DNA of 64,000 bases from contig CM019072.1 in the NCBI GenBank assembly GCA_009667805.1, forward strand, positions 39,921,519 to 39,985,518. Direction: 5' to 3'. Below the pieces are notes generated by a model, which worked only from the letters and a program-made list of their open reading frames with translations, was not told the DNA's origin and did no database searches. Shown in pieces: positions 9,935-20,317 of this stretch. Position 1 is the first letter of the stretch; each line of letters opens with the position of its first letter. The DNA comes from Leptobrachium leishanense. Lineage: Eukaryota > Chordata > Amphibia > Anura > Megophryidae. A program made the translations under genes and the position numbers.

Positions 9935-10965
9935 ATGGCAGGCTTGGTCCAGTGTAATAGCTGTCATGCATTTGTTTTTAGATCCAATTTTTGGAGGTTT
10001 GGAGGGTGCCTGATATGTAGGCAGTTCTCTTTATTGCAGCAGAAATTGCCTGTTTGAAGTCTGAGATGTGTAAATTATCTGTTAGACAAACTCAGGCTAT
10101 GACCTGTTACAAAGCCACTGCCACAGAGGCCTCCTAGGAGCGGCAGATGGACTACTGTAGGATCTGGTAGACTTAGACTTGTGGATAGAAGGCATGTCCC
10201 ACAGTCTGTGGCTCTTCTTAATTCTTTTGAGGCACTTTCAGAGTGTAGTGGTAAGATGGAAGTAGGCTCAGACACCATAGTTGAGGAACCACCATCCCCT
10301 ATGCCTAAAGTATGCAAGACTGCAACCAAGGACAAAAAGGAAAAGGTGGGACTTGATAGAATCACCCAGCAACAATTGCCTTCTATCATAAGAGGTGTTG
10401 AGCTGGAGAGTAGTGGTTTGGTGAGATGTCTTCCTGGGGCTACTGCTTGTAGAGACAGGAGACGTATTCTCAATGTTGTCAAACAAGCAAAGCAGGAAGG
10501 GGAAGTGGACGCTCTAGTCCATCTAGGGACAAATGACTTGGCTAGCAATGAGGTTTCTGAGATTAAGGAAGATTTTTGTGTTCTTGGAGGTGAAATACAG
10601 CAGATTGCGTCCACGGTGTCATTCTCTGAAGTTCTGCCTGTGCATAACATTCAGGATAGGCAGATGCGCACTAGGGAATTTACTTTGTGGCTTCGGGAAT
10701 GGTGCCGGGAGCAAGGATTTGGCTTTGTGTTCCATGATAGCTCTAATTGGAGCAGAAAGGAACTGTATAAAAAAGATGGTTTGCATCTTACTCATAGGGG
10801 AACATATGTTCTCAGTGAGAAGTTCAAAGGTTTCACAAAAGGAATATTTAAACTAGAAGGGGGGGACAAAAGGGTTAAAAACAATCTGCCCGATTGTCCC
10901 CTAAAACTAAATCTGAGTGTGCAAGCAATATGCGGGGTAAAAAATGACAAGCTCAGAGTCGTGTC
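9935..10965 (+). pseudogene. CR1 ORF1 region: zinc finger and SGNH/GDSL esterase
   Basis: An ATG at 9935 starts MAGLVQCNSCHAFVF, followed by GGCLICRQFSLLQQ. This is a C-x2-C ... C-x2-C finger like that at the N-terminus of CR1 ORF1 proteins. A one-base shift near 10050 breaks the frame. The homologous reading continues as a short coiled stretch (KSEMCKLSVRQ). From 10181 the open frame shows an SGNH hydrolase: block III GTND at residues 116-119 counted from 10181, and block V DGLHLT at 199-204 with the Asp and His of the triad. The block I GDS has become LPS, so only Ser remains. Esterase domains in CR1 ORF1 are established. Oddity: without the LTR insertion the frame runs straight into the endonuclease at 30239. 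Confidence 0.8.
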
Positions 10966-11427
10966 TGAAAGGTATTTTAATATGATAGGTAGTTTTTTAA
11001 TTTTGCATTAGTGTGAAATCCCCCCCTCCTTGTTACAGTACGGTGTCTGTTCAATTTCGTTTCCTTCCGAGGCTAGTCAGCGGGGTGATGGAAATAGATA
11101 TCCTGTGTTAACTTAGAAATGCCCGCGAAATCTTTGTTACATGATGTAGTAATGTATCTGCTCTGGTTGTTGTATCACATTCCTATGTTGGGAGTGAACA
11201 CTGCAGGAAGTTTTTATATATAACGAACATTTCTATTGGATGTTGAAATAATAAACGGACCTGACAGACCACGAACTGATCAGATGATAATCTGCCATAT
11301 CTCGGTGTGGTTGTGTCTATCGTCTCCTCTGATCAGAGTCGCGCAGCGCCTTACTTCAATTTTGATATATAAGAAGAAACTTAAAAAAGGTTTATGGTAA
11401 TTATACTGGAAAAATCTAAATTTATCA
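10966..11427 (+). repeat. Left LTR of the large element
   Basis: Starts TGAAAGGTATTTTAATATG and ends TTTATCA. It holds TTTTATATATAACG near 11210 as a plausible TATA box and AATAAACGG near 11250 as a polyadenylation signal, about 35 bases apart. This defines a short U3-R-U5 layout on the plus strand. Confidence 0.85.
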
Positions 11428-13055
11428 GTTGTTGTCTGAAGTGGGATTTGCCATTCAAATGTATCCTTACATTTAGGTGTATCCTTACATCATTTAAATG
11501 TATCCTTACATTTGCTTGTTCAGATTTTGTGAATTTGCCTCCAGGCTTGGTTTTTGTTTATTTTCCTTGCAGTTAAAGCTATGGTTCAGAGTCTGTTGAT
11601 TTTTTTTTTTTATTGATTTTTTTTGGTGCAAGGTTGGACTATTTGTCTTGGTTTGTTTTTGTCATTTTATGTATTGTAGTAAAGGAAAAATCGTTTGAGG
11701 ACCTCACGTGTGTTTGAACTCGCCCGCTGTGCAGAGTATAGTGTATATGCTGGAAATTGAACTCATAAAAAAAGAAAAGAGATGTTTCTAGTTGTATTGT
11801 CTCCGTTCTGTGTCTATCTTGTACTTCAATTCTGGTGTTTCTGGGTCGTCCATATCTTGTAATTGTGAGAATTTTATTTTAAGTGATTAGATTTCTCATA
11901 TAGCAAAATGATTTTATCTCCCATTGAGAGACATTTTTTTTCTTTTTCCTCTTATTTTTTTTATTTTCTTGCGCGCTGCTGCCATTTTTTCTTTCTTTTT
12001 TTTTGCTGCATTGCTGTATGTGTTTGCGCACTGATTCTAAAGGATTTGCTAACTGTTTTTTCTTTCACATTGCATGTTTGGTTTTTGGTTTTTGTTTTAT
12101 TTTTTATTTTGTTTCTTGCCATTCATTACGTCTGTTTATTTAAATGTTTGTCTTTACTAACTATTAATATATGTGTTTATCTTTGATGTTTTGTATTTCT
12201 TAGTTTTGATATTGTGTTTTTTATATGTAATTTATGTATAGGGACTGCTTCTCTTAAAACAGGTTGCTTTGTTTCTATGTGTCTTTACTGCCTTGCCTCG
12301 TGTAAAAAGGAACAGGAAATGGAGACAATAGGGCTTTACTTTTACAGTGACTTTCAAAAGCGCCTGCTAACTTTTTTTCTCTTATTACATTCATTTTTTC
12401 TTTGTTTTTTTTTTATTAAAAAACTCTCTTTATTTGTAATGTATAATGTTTTATGTGTTTGTATAAGGATTTTTTTTTCTTTGAATGCTAGTAATCTTTT
12501 AGCAGTGCAAGTTGGATAATGGAATATGTAGTTGTTTTTGTTGTTCTGTGAGTATCTATTTGGGATAATTGAACAGTATATACAAATGACATGTGTCTAA
12601 TGCCTTGAATGACGGTAGTAGCAGTTGAATTTTGGAGCTGTTAGTGCTTTATAAAACTGTAACTGTTGTGGAATTGGGCGCGGTTTGAGTGCTTTCGGCG
12701 TGCGTACAGATGTGGAACAAAAGAAAGTAATTATGGGAGCTGGATTTACTGTAAATGGATGATAGAATTTGATGTATGATATAAACACTATTTTGTGTAT
12801 CAAGGTGATGGGCGTCGGCCATCTGCCTTAATATAAGTTATAAATTTTCCTAAAAGAGACGTGGTTGGTTATTTTCCTCTGGTCTTTGTTTGAGTCCAGC
12901 ACAAATGGATTGACCACACCTTAATATAGGTTATATGTTTTGCCAAAATGGCCGACTGAGGTGATTTACAGGTTTTGTAATTTGTATAATGGAATATATA
13001 TGTAGATTCATTATAAGACAGTAAACAAAGAGGTCAAGTTTAAATTGTTTGGAAT
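11428..13055 (+). other. Internal region of the large LTR element, left part
   Basis: AT-rich and T-rich on the plus strand, with no recognisable domain. GTATCCTTACAT is repeated three times between 11460 and 11515. Open frames between 11900 and 12520 consist of Phe/Leu-rich translations of T-runs and are not genes. Confidence 0.6.
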
Positions 13056-13060
13056 CTAAG

Positions 13061-13493
13061 TGTAAGGATATAGGGTCACCCAGCACGCAGACAAAACCCA
13101 GAAAGGCAAGAAAGAACCCTAAACTGAGAAGCTGGTCCTTAGAATGGCCAGGTACTAATCTAGAATACACAGAAGTACAGATTAGGGGCAGGAGAGATAT
13201 CGTAGTATAAACAAGCCAGCGGTTGGTACACGAGATAAACATATGCCAAGGGATAATACAGAAAACACAGTCAAAATACAAGCCAGAAGTCAAACCAGAA
13301 AACCAATATGCATAAGCTGTAGAAACGCGCTGAGGGCTAGAAATAACCACGTCAGGGCTCAGAGCACAGACTGTGACTGATATTTAAAGGCCTAGATCCC
13401 TGACCAGGTGCGGCATTCAAAGTGGCCTGATTCAGAGACTGGCGCCCTCTCTGTTGGGAAGGCCGCACTGCAGGAGCACCAGCAGGCATGACA
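13061..13493 (-). repeat. Gypsy 3' LTR
   Basis: 433 bp; on the minus strand it begins TGTCATGCC and ends CTTACA. A TTTAAATA box is at about 13380-13388 (plus coordinates). The last part of the pol frame runs into this LTR. Confidence 0.92.
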
Positions 13494-13512
13494 GTGCTCC
13501 CCCCCCCTCCAC
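13494..13512 (-). promoter_or_regulatory. Gypsy polypurine tract
   Basis: Immediately upstream (minus sense) of the 3' LTR is GGAGGGGGGGGAGCAC, a purine run that fits the plus-strand DNA primer of the element. Confidence 0.75.
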
Positions 13513-14521
13513 GAGCGACCTCCGGGCGCCGAGATCCCGGGGCAGTGGGATGAGAGCGGTGAAAGGCATGGAGATCAGAAATCGGAACCCATGAGCGTTC
13601 CTCCGGGCCATACCCTCTCCAGTGCACCAAATATTGAAGACCACCACGGGAATGACGGGAATCAACAATGGACTGGACCTCAAATTCTTCTTGTCCCTGG
13701 ACCAGTACAGGACGAGGTCGAGGAATGACAGTGGTGAACCGATTGCACAGAAGGGGCTTCAACAAGGAGGTGGGAAAGGTATTCGGTATACGGAGGGTAT
13801 GAGGTAGGTCCAGCGCATAACTGACTTCGTTGATACGTCTTAGGACCTTGAATGGACCAATGTACCGTGGAGCAAATTTCATTGATGGCACACGTAACTT
13901 AATGTTACGGGTAGCCAACCAGACTCTCTGGCCTGGAACATAGGAAGGACCCATCCGCCTATGCCTATCTGCATAGGTCTTCTGTTGGACTGCAGCATGA
14001 CAGAGGTTGGAACGTACCAAAGTCCACACTTTATGAAGAGACTGAACATAGGAGTCCAAGTCAGGAAGACCAGTGTCAGCACTAGGGGATGGCAAAAAAG
14101 TAGGCTGCAAACCATGGGCAACATAAAACGGGGAGTGACCAGACGAGGCATTAACATTACTGTTCAGAGCAAATTCAGCCCAAGGAAGTAAAGATACCCA
14201 ATCATCCTGCCCTTGAGAAGAGAAGCTACGAATGTAGTTCTCACTAGACTGATTAGCACGTTCGGCAGCTCCATTGGACTGTGGGTGATAAGCAGAAGAA
14301 AATGATACTTTAATACCCAACTGTGAACAGAAATTTCTCCAAAATCTAGAAATAAACTGGGGACCCCGATCAGAGACAATTTCATGAGGCAAACCATGTA
14401 ATCTGAAAATCTCTTGGGCAAATATGTTGGCTAGACCTTTAGATGTTGGCAATTTCTTGAGAGGAACCAGATGAACCATTTTAGTAAAGCGATCAACAAT
14501 GGTCAAAATCACTGTATGCCC
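13494..14521 (-). pseudogene. Gypsy integrase core, GPF motif and chromodomain
   Basis: Continuation of pol after the L1-like insert. The catalytic core shows TIVDRFTKMVHLVPL, then SDRGPQF with the second Asp near 14360 and SNGAAERANQ with the Glu near 14265. Downstream are the GPY/F-type motif YIGPFKV and a chromodomain (VQSIVDSRHSRGG, then YLVHWRGYGPEERSWVP), which in chromoviruses directs integration to particular chromatin. The frame continues past the chromodomain and ends inside the 3' LTR near 13352. The first catalytic Asp lies in the separate piece at 16756-17034. The 17-base AAAATCACTGTATGCCC at 14505-14521 duplicates 16739-16755. Confidence 0.9.
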
Positions 14522-14683
14522 GTTCCAGCAGCACCTCACATTTACCGGCTGGCAGACTATCGGACCCACGGGAGCCCGGGCCTGTTGCTGCGGCCTAGTA
14601 AGGTCGGCCATCTTGGATCCCCAGCATCCAGTATTACTGCCGCGGACTCTCTCTTCGCCTGTCTTAAACCTATTGGCGCATCG

Positions 14684-15973
14684 ATGGGTAAGAAATCCCA
14701 CAGACGGCCAGAGGCAGCAGACCCCTCCCGCCAGCGAGATATCCGGGAGTCCATGGGGGGAAGGAATGCTCTGCGGACGGTGACCCCCACATCCCCTACC
14801 CTTATGTCTGATTATGGGTCCTCTGAAGAGGGAGACTGTTATTGGCCGCATGGAGGGGCTTCAGGCATACAGCAACTTACCCCACTGCGCTCTACGACGG
14901 GTCGGAAGTCGCCTGGCGGGGCGGCAAAGAAGAGGGCCCAGGCAAAACGCCGAGCCCTGGCAGGGGCGCTGTTGGAGACCTGCCCTGGATTACCCACGGC
15001 CCCCGAGGCATCACAAGAGAGCTCAGATGCTGACCCCCAGCCCTTGGTGACTGATGTCCCCGCATCGCTACAAAGCGGCCCGGGGCTTCTGAAGGCTCCA
15101 TCCTCGACCACTCAACCACTTGCTGCATCGGGACAGTCGCAGAGGGCTACACCGCCTGCTTCGTCGGACGGGGCCCCGGACGCACGTACCATCGACGGTG
15201 ATGATGCACTCCCCTCAACAAAGGGTGACCTACGTCGGTTCATGGACGAGATGAGGTCGGTATGGCGAGCTGAGGTGACGGGGCTGAGGGCTGAGGTGGC
15301 AACGATTCGCACGCAAGTGCTGGAGGTGCGGACCCAGTCTGATGAGGTAGCGACTGCACAAACCCACCTCTCTGCCCAGGTAACGGAGCTAAGATCCCAA
15401 GTGGCACTTCTCACTCGTTCCGTGGAGGTCTTCGAGACAAGGCATCGCCGCCGCAACGTGCGGATCCGAGGCATACCGGAGTCATTGCCTCCTGCTGACT
15501 TGCTGACCTATGTGAACCGCCTGGGGACCCAGGTCTTAGACCTGCCGTCGGAATCATCAGTGATCTTCGCCTCGGTGTACCGCATTCGTAAGGCCGCTGC
15601 GGCCCCTCCGGAGACCCCCAGGGACGTAATTGCGGTGGCTGTGGATTACGCTAAAAGAGAGCAGCTCATGACAGCTCCGGGAGCGCGGGTGGCCATAAAA
15701 TTCGAAGAGGAGAGACTACTGCTCTACCGCGATTTGCCCTTTGTGACTCTGGTGGCTCGCCGCAGATTCCGAGATGTGGCGACCTTCCTCCGTTCCGAGG
15801 GGATCAAGTACCGGTGGGGACTGGCGGGCTCGCTCGAGGTGACCCATGGTAATGTACCATGCACCATTGTGGATCCTGAGGAGGCTTGGACCATGTTGTC
15901 TGGAATAGGTCTCTCCGGGCTGTGGCCAGAGACTGCCCAGGCTGAGTGCCACCCCTCCCTTTCTGTTTTGTAG
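14684..15973 (+). CDS. L1/Tx1-type ORF1 RNA-binding protein, 429 aa
   Basis: Chosen start ATG at 14684 gives MGKKSHRRPEAAD. In-frame codons upstream run into the Gypsy flank and are not part of the element. The first 230 residues are Pro/Ser/Ala-rich and basic. A coiled coil follows (FMDEMRSVWRAEVTGLRAEV onward, about 180-250). Then come the RRM, opening RHRRRNVRIRGIPESL, and the C-terminal domain with LPFVTLVARRRFRDV and GIKYRWGL near 375-400. ORF1 proteins of L1 trimerise, coat the element RNA and act as nucleic-acid chaperones in the cytoplasmic RNP. The frame is undamaged, implying a recent insertion. Mobilisation would need an ORF2 in trans, such as that of the L1 at 21674-28765; that link is inference. 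Confidence 0.85.
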   Translation: MGKKSHRRPEAADPSRQRDIRESMGGRNALRTVTPTSPTLMSDYGSSEEGDCYWPHGGASGIQQLTPLRSTTGRKSPGGAAKKRAQAKRRALAGALLETCPGLPTAPEASQESSDADPQPLVTDVPASLQSGPGLLKAPSSTTQPLAASGQSQRATPPASSDGAPDARTIDGDDALPSTKGDLRRFMDEMRSVWRAEVTGLRAEVATIRTQVLEVRTQSDEVATAQTHLSAQVTELRSQVALLTRSVEVFETRHRRRNVRIRGIPESLPPADLLTYVNRLGTQVLDLPSESSVIFASVYRIRKAAAAPPETPRDVIAVAVDYAKREQLMTAPGARVAIKFEEERLLLYRDLPFVTLVARRRFRDVATFLRSEGIKYRWGLAGSLEVTHGNVPCTIVDPEEAWTMLSGIGLSGLWPETAQAECHPSLSVL

Positions 15974-16738
15974 TCCCGATCCAGTTCTTGGATGCGGGCT
16001 GAAGTGACTTACCCCCTTAAACCTATGTGGAACTCTCTTTTATTGTTGACATGATGTCTCCCCCTTCGAAATAAATGTATATATGTGTTTTTTTTTTTTT
16101 TTTTTCTCTCCCTGGCATATCCGGGATATCTTGGAGGTGCTACAGTGACTTGGTGCCCAGCTTGACCCCCCAACCGCCCGGGCCTGGTGCCGTTACCCCC
16201 CCCCTGGTCCCCCCCATGGTTTCATAGCCACACGGGAACCTGCCAGGGCAGGCACAATTTTGGCCTATGTCAGTTTTCCCCTTTTAACCCCCCTCCCCCT
16301 TTTTGGTCGTTAACCACAGCTGTACTTTCATGCAGTCGTTTATTTGTCATGTTGCATTTTTGTTTTTTAGCATATGCCTTTCGTGCGTTTTTGCAGATGA
16401 CTTCTGAAGACATTCTCGCTTTTCAGTTTCTGATGAGACCCCCAATCGGGGATGATTTTGAGGACACTTCTTAGCTATCTACGGCATTGTTTTTGAGGGC
16501 CTCTTAAATGAGTATGGTATATATGTCTATCTTGTTATTCCCCTCTGTTCCCCCTTCCCCCACATAAGCACTACTTAGGATGTTTTTTCAGCGAACTTTT
16601 TTTCTTGATTTTTTTATCGCAGTGCTTCCTGGATAAATAGATCTTTACTTTGATGCCTGTGCGGCCCTGCGAGGCCCACACTATATGTTTACTTGTATGA
16701 TGACATATTTCAAAAAATAAAAAACTTTGAATACAAAA
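15974..16738 (+). other. 3' region of the ORF1-only element
   Basis: Non-coding, with a T-run at 16088-16105 and C-runs near 16195-16215. TTTTTGCAG at 16390-16398 precedes a 75-base open stretch; this may be chance. It ends with an AATAAA-containing A-rich tail just before the target duplication. Confidence 0.6.
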
Positions 16739-16755
16739 AAAATCACTGTATGCCC

Positions 16756-17152
16756 TTCAGAAGGTGGCAAATCTACTATGAAATCCATAGAAATATGTGA
16801 CCATGGTTTGTCAGGGATGGCTAGTGGTTGCAATAGCCCTGCAGGACATTGAGTAGAGGCTTTGGATTGTGCACATACCACACATGCCTGTACATATTCT
16901 CTCACATCCTTGGCAATGTCTGGCCACCAGTACCTCGGTGTAAGGGCTGACCATGTCCTTTTTATACCAGGATGACCGGCTGGCCTGGAGGCATGATAAC
17001 ATGAGTAGTTCCTTTCTTTCTGCGTCAGGAACAAACAACTTGTCAGAAGGAGTCTCAGGGGGAGCTGTACTTTGCATAGCTTGGATACGAGTAAGGAGTG
17101 TAGAAGTAAGGGTGAGATGAGTAGCTGCCACTACTCTCTCCAGAGGAACAAT
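16756..17152 (-). pseudogene. Gypsy integrase N-terminal zinc-binding domain
   Basis: Minus-strand translation shows the HHCC domain (H near SCYHASRPAGHPGIKR, then CVVCAQSK), a WWPDIAKDV phrase and SHISMDFIVDLPPSEGHTVI with the first catalytic Asp. It stops at the L1-like insertion; the rest of the core is at 13494-14521. The integrase joins the cDNA into target DNA, generating the 5-bp duplication seen here. Confidence 0.9.
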
Positions 17153-18260
17153 CTACTCAACTGGTCTATCTTGCTGTTCTGTGACCTCAAACTGCCTGGA
17201 AAGCGCATCTGCCTTAGCATTTCTGTTACCGGGCCTATAGGTGATTATGTAATTGAAGTGACTCAAAAACATAGACCACCGGGCTTGACGGGATGACCGT
17301 CTTTTGGCATCGGCAATAAAGGTCAGGTTTTTATGGTCAGTCAGAATCATAGTGGGAGTAGGAGCTCCTTCAAGTAGGTGTCTCCACTCCTTCAAAGCAG
17401 AAATGATAGCCAGGAGTTCTCGGTTACCGATATCATAGTTCCTCTCAGCACTAGATAATTTCTTGGAAAAGAAGCCACAAGGCTTGAGTGGTTGGTCAGG
17501 GGATTCTCTTTGGGAGAGAACAGCTCCTACTCCTGTCTCCGAAGCATCAACCTCTAAGATGAAAGGCTTCCTTGGATCAGGGTGGACAAGTATAGGGGCC
17601 GTAGAAAAAGCCTCTTTAAGAGTCTCAAAGGCTTTAACGGCTTCAGGAGACCAAATATGGGTATTAGCTCCCTTCTTGGTCATATTGGTAATGGGTGCCA
17701 GTATTGTGGAGAAATTGAGTATGAATCTGCGGTAATAGTTGGCGAACCCTATGAATCTCTGAATAGCTTTTAGCCCTATAGGACATTGCCAGTCAGTAAC
17801 AGCAGTAAGTTTAGCCGGGTCCATGGAAAATCCTTCCTCGGAAATGACATAACCTAGAAATGTTAACTTAGGTTGGTCAAAGAGACACTTTTCCAATTTA
17901 CAGTAAAGGCCATTGTTCAACAACGTCTGAAGAACCTTTTTAACCTGCAAGTGGTGAGTAGCGAGATCAGGTGAGTAAATAAGTATATCATCCAAATACA
18001 CGATGACACAGTCGTGTATGAAATCACGCAAAACATCATTTATAAAATCCTGGAACACAGCTGGAGCGTTACATAGCCCAAAGGGCATTACAAGGTACTC
18101 GTAGTGACCAGATCTGGTATTGAAAGCGGTCTTCCATTCATCACCATCTTTAATACGCACTAAGTTATACGCGCTTCTTAAGTCAAGCTTAGAAAAGATC
18201 TGGGAACCTTTTAACCTGTCAAAGAGTTCAGCAATCAATGGAATGGGATAGGCATTTTTC
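17153..18260 (-). pseudogene. Gypsy reverse transcriptase and RNase H
   Basis: A long minus-strand frame. The RT has [15 protein letters not shown] with the first catalytic Asp, [13 protein letters not shown], and [12 protein letters not shown] whose YLDD is coded at 17987-17998. The RNase H follows: [31 protein letters not shown], and HKNLTFI. It ends [15 protein letters not shown] at the tether. Within this part the frame is open. It is separated from the upstream protease frame by a frameshift around 18260-18300, where the expected IDYRGLN-type block is damaged. Confidence 0.93.
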
Positions 18261-18279
18261 AGTTATTTTATTTAATCCC

Positions 18280-19361
18280 CTATAGTCTATGCAAGGTCTT
18301 TAAATCACCTTCTTTCTTAGAGACAAAAAAGAACCCAGCACCAGCAGGAGATGTGGATTTCCTTATGAAGCCCTTGGCAAGGGAATCCTTTATGTACTCC
18401 TCCAATATGAGGTTCTCATGTTGAGACAGAGGATACACTCGTCCCTTGGGAGGAAAAGTGCCAGGTAGAAGAGTAATAGCACAATCATAGGGTCTATGCT
18501 CAGGTAAAGTCTCAGCCCCTCCTTTATTGAAAACTTCCCTGACCTCCTCATACTGTATAGGAACCAATACAGATAAAGGAGCAGCAGTGGGTACATTTAT
18601 GGTGTGCACAGACTTGACAGGAATCAAGCATGAATCAAAACAAGACTTGCTCCATGACAGAACAGTGTTTCTTCTCCAGTCTATGACTGGATTGTGTTTT
18701 TGTAACCAAGGATACCCCATAACAACAGGACATGAAGGAGATGATAGGAGTTGGCATACCACAGTCTCTTTATGGAGAACTCCTACAGACATGGAAATAG
18801 GACTGGTCTCCTTAGAAATATATGGGTTGGAAAGGGGTCTGCCATCTATAGCATGAATAGCTATAGGTGGGGTTTTTTCCACACAGGGAATCCCTTTCTC
18901 CAATGCAAAATTGGTGTCCATAAAATTTTCCTCTGCCCCTGAATCAAGAAGTGCTTCTACCTGAATAATGGAGGAACCCACTTCAATCATAATAGTAAAG
19001 TAACATCGCTTTTTATAGACAGAAGGAGACAATGTCATGACCTCTGATACCAATCCCCTCTCCTCTGAGGATTTAATCTCTCCAGACTGTATTGTTTGAA
19101 GTACAGGGTTGTCAGATGCAGCAGGGTTAAACTCTGGAGACACACACGGCATTAACCTATTAGGTAGCGCTTTTGTTTTACACAGGTCCCTGATTTGGTC
19201 CTCCATCTCCATACAGAAAGGAATAAGATCATTCAGATTCCCAGGAAGATCTCTTGCTGTAATAGCAAGGGTTAACGAGTCAGACAAACCCTCCAGAAAA
19301 CAGGACACCAGAGTTTCATTATCCCAATTAACCTCAGCAGCAAGTGTCTGAAAATCAACAG
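18280..19361 (-). pseudogene. Gypsy gag C-terminus, protease, RT start
   Basis: The frame contains late gag (LVSCFLEGLSDSLTLAI region), then the aspartic protease with ALLDSGAEENFMD (catalytic DSG near 18945) and VVMGYPWLQKHNPVIDW. It ends with the RT N-terminal block YPLSQHENLILEEYIKD and SPAGAGFFFVSKKEGDL. No CCHC zinc knuckle is visible between gag and protease, where chromoviruses often have one. It is frameshifted from gag near 19370 and from RT near 18280. Confidence 0.85.
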
Positions 19362-19868
19362 CTATTCCAACACAGGTCTGTCTCCCTGACTTAATCTCAT
19401 TAACCGTTTAATAGCAGGATTTGTTTTTCTGGAAGGGTTAAACACACTTTTTAAGGTGGTAACAAATTCCTCGTAGTTATTTCTTATGGGATTTTTTGAC
19501 TCCCATAATGCAGTAGCCCAGGCTAAGGCCTTGTCTCTGAGATGGTTAAAAAGAAAACATACTTTAGCTCGGTCAGTTATACACATATGAGGATTTAACT
19601 CAAAACATACATCAATTTGATTCAGAAATCCTCTGCATGCAGCAGCCTCACCACTGAAAGTAACAGAGGGCAACATTTGCACTGGAACAGTGGATTTAAC
19701 CATAGAAGTGTCAGAATGGGTTATAGGAGCAGGTGAGGGAGACTGCATGCAATCTGTATTCTCCAAGAGCGTTTTCAGCAACCCTGCAAAATGATACATC
19801 TTGGCATCAGCCTCCCTTATATGGGTACAGCAAGCAGTAAACTGCTGGGCAATGTCTGCAGGGTCCAT
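19362..19868 (-). pseudogene. Gypsy gag N-terminal part
   Basis: The likely start is the ATG at 19868 (MDPADIAQQFTACCTHIREA), only 13 bases after the 5' LTR. The middle has the conserved retrotransposon gag block: LPSVTFSGEAAACRGFLNQID, VCFLFNHLRDKALAWATALW and FVTTLKSVFN. Gag forms the particle that packages the RNA. The frame is lost after GDRPVLE near 19365 by a single-frame shift, since LAAEVNWDNETLV continues in another frame. Open codons upstream of 19868 lie in the LTR and are not part of gag. Confidence 0.85.
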
Positions 19869-19869
19869 G

Positions 19870-19879
19870 GCCCTGACGT
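19870..19879 (-). promoter_or_regulatory. Candidate self-priming primer binding site
   Basis: On the minus strand, ACGTCAGGGC begins two bases after the 5' LTR. It is the exact complement of GCCCTGACGT in the LTR (20170-20179), which lies about 29 bases after the TTTAAATA box, where the transcript should start. Two further G-U pairs are possible. No tRNA-type site is seen. This fits the self-priming of Tf1/Sushi-type elements. Confidence 0.7.
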
Positions 19880-19881
19880 AA

Positions 19882-20312
19882 TGTAAGGATATAGGGTCAC
19901 CCAGCACGCAGACAAAACCCAGAAAGGCAAGAAAGAACCCTAAACTGAGAAGCTGGTCCTTAGAATGGCCAGGTACTAATCTAGAATACACAGAAGTACA
20001 GATTAGGGGCAGGAGAGATATCGTAGTATAAACAAGCCAGAGGTCGGTACACGAGATAAACATATGCCAAGGGATAATACAGAAAACACAGTCAAAATAG
20101 AAGCCAGAAGTCAAACCAGAAAACCTATATGCATAAGATGTAGAAACGCGCTGAGGGCTAGAAATAACCACGTCAGGGCTCAGAGCACAGACTGACTGAT
20201 ATTTAAAGGCCTAGATCCCTGACCAGGTGCGGCATTCAAAGTGGCCTGATTCAGAGACTGGCGCCCTCTCTGTTGGGAAGGCCGCACTGCAGGAGCACCA
20301 GCAGGCATGACA
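19882..20312 (-). repeat. Gypsy 5' LTR with TATA box
   Basis: 431 bp. The minus-strand TTTAAATA box is at about 20200-20207, and the predicted transcript start is at about 20179. It matches the 3' LTR closely. Confidence 0.92.
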
Positions 20313-20317
20313 CTAAG

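Larger units (their letters stand above)
14522..16738 (+). mobile_element. ORF1-only L1/Tx1-like element (HAL1-like)
   Basis: This plus-strand insertion in the Gypsy integrase is flanked by a perfect 17-bp duplication AAAATCACTGTATGCCC (14505-14521, 16739-16755). It has a 5' leader (14522-14683), one intact ORF1 (14684-15973) and a 765-base 3' region ending AATAAAAAACTTTGAATACA plus a short A-run. There is no endonuclease or RT. Both ends are defined, so it is not a 5' truncation: it is a complete non-autonomous unit with ORF1 only, comparable in layout to mammalian HAL1 half-LINEs. Confidence 0.85.
13061..20312 (-). mobile_element. Gypsy chromovirus retrotransposon, interrupted
   Basis: Minus-strand Ty3/Gypsy element with LTRs at 13061-13493 and 19882-20312, differing by about five substitutions and a 2-bp indel. 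The flanking duplication is a perfect CTAAG (13056-13060 and 20313-20317). Internal order on the minus strand is gag, protease, RT, RNase H, integrase, chromodomain. The integrase is split by the ORF1-only L1-like element at 14522-16738. Two frameshifts (near 19370 and 18280) disable gag-pol. It is a chromodomain element of the type seen in fish and amphibians (Sushi-like). Confidence 0.93.

Noticed and set aside
10075..10650. Minus-strand open frame of 191 codons
   Set aside because: Antisense shadow of the CR1 esterase frame; no recognisable domain.
11908..12519. Phe/Leu-rich open frames resembling membrane proteins
   Set aside because: Direct translation of T-runs in AT-rich internal LTR-element sequence.
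14471..14683. Earlier ATG at 14471 for the ORF1 protein
   Set aside because: It lies in the Gypsy flank outside the inserted element; the ATG at 14684 is inside the element.
14522..14851. N-terminal extension of the Gypsy integrase frame into 14522-14851
   Set aside because: This part is the ORF1-only element read backwards; the integrase ends at the duplication 14505-14521.
16388..16474. Splice-acceptor-like TTTTTGCAG and short open stretch as a coding exon
   Set aside because: Too short and unsupported; lies in the 3' region of the ORF1-only element.
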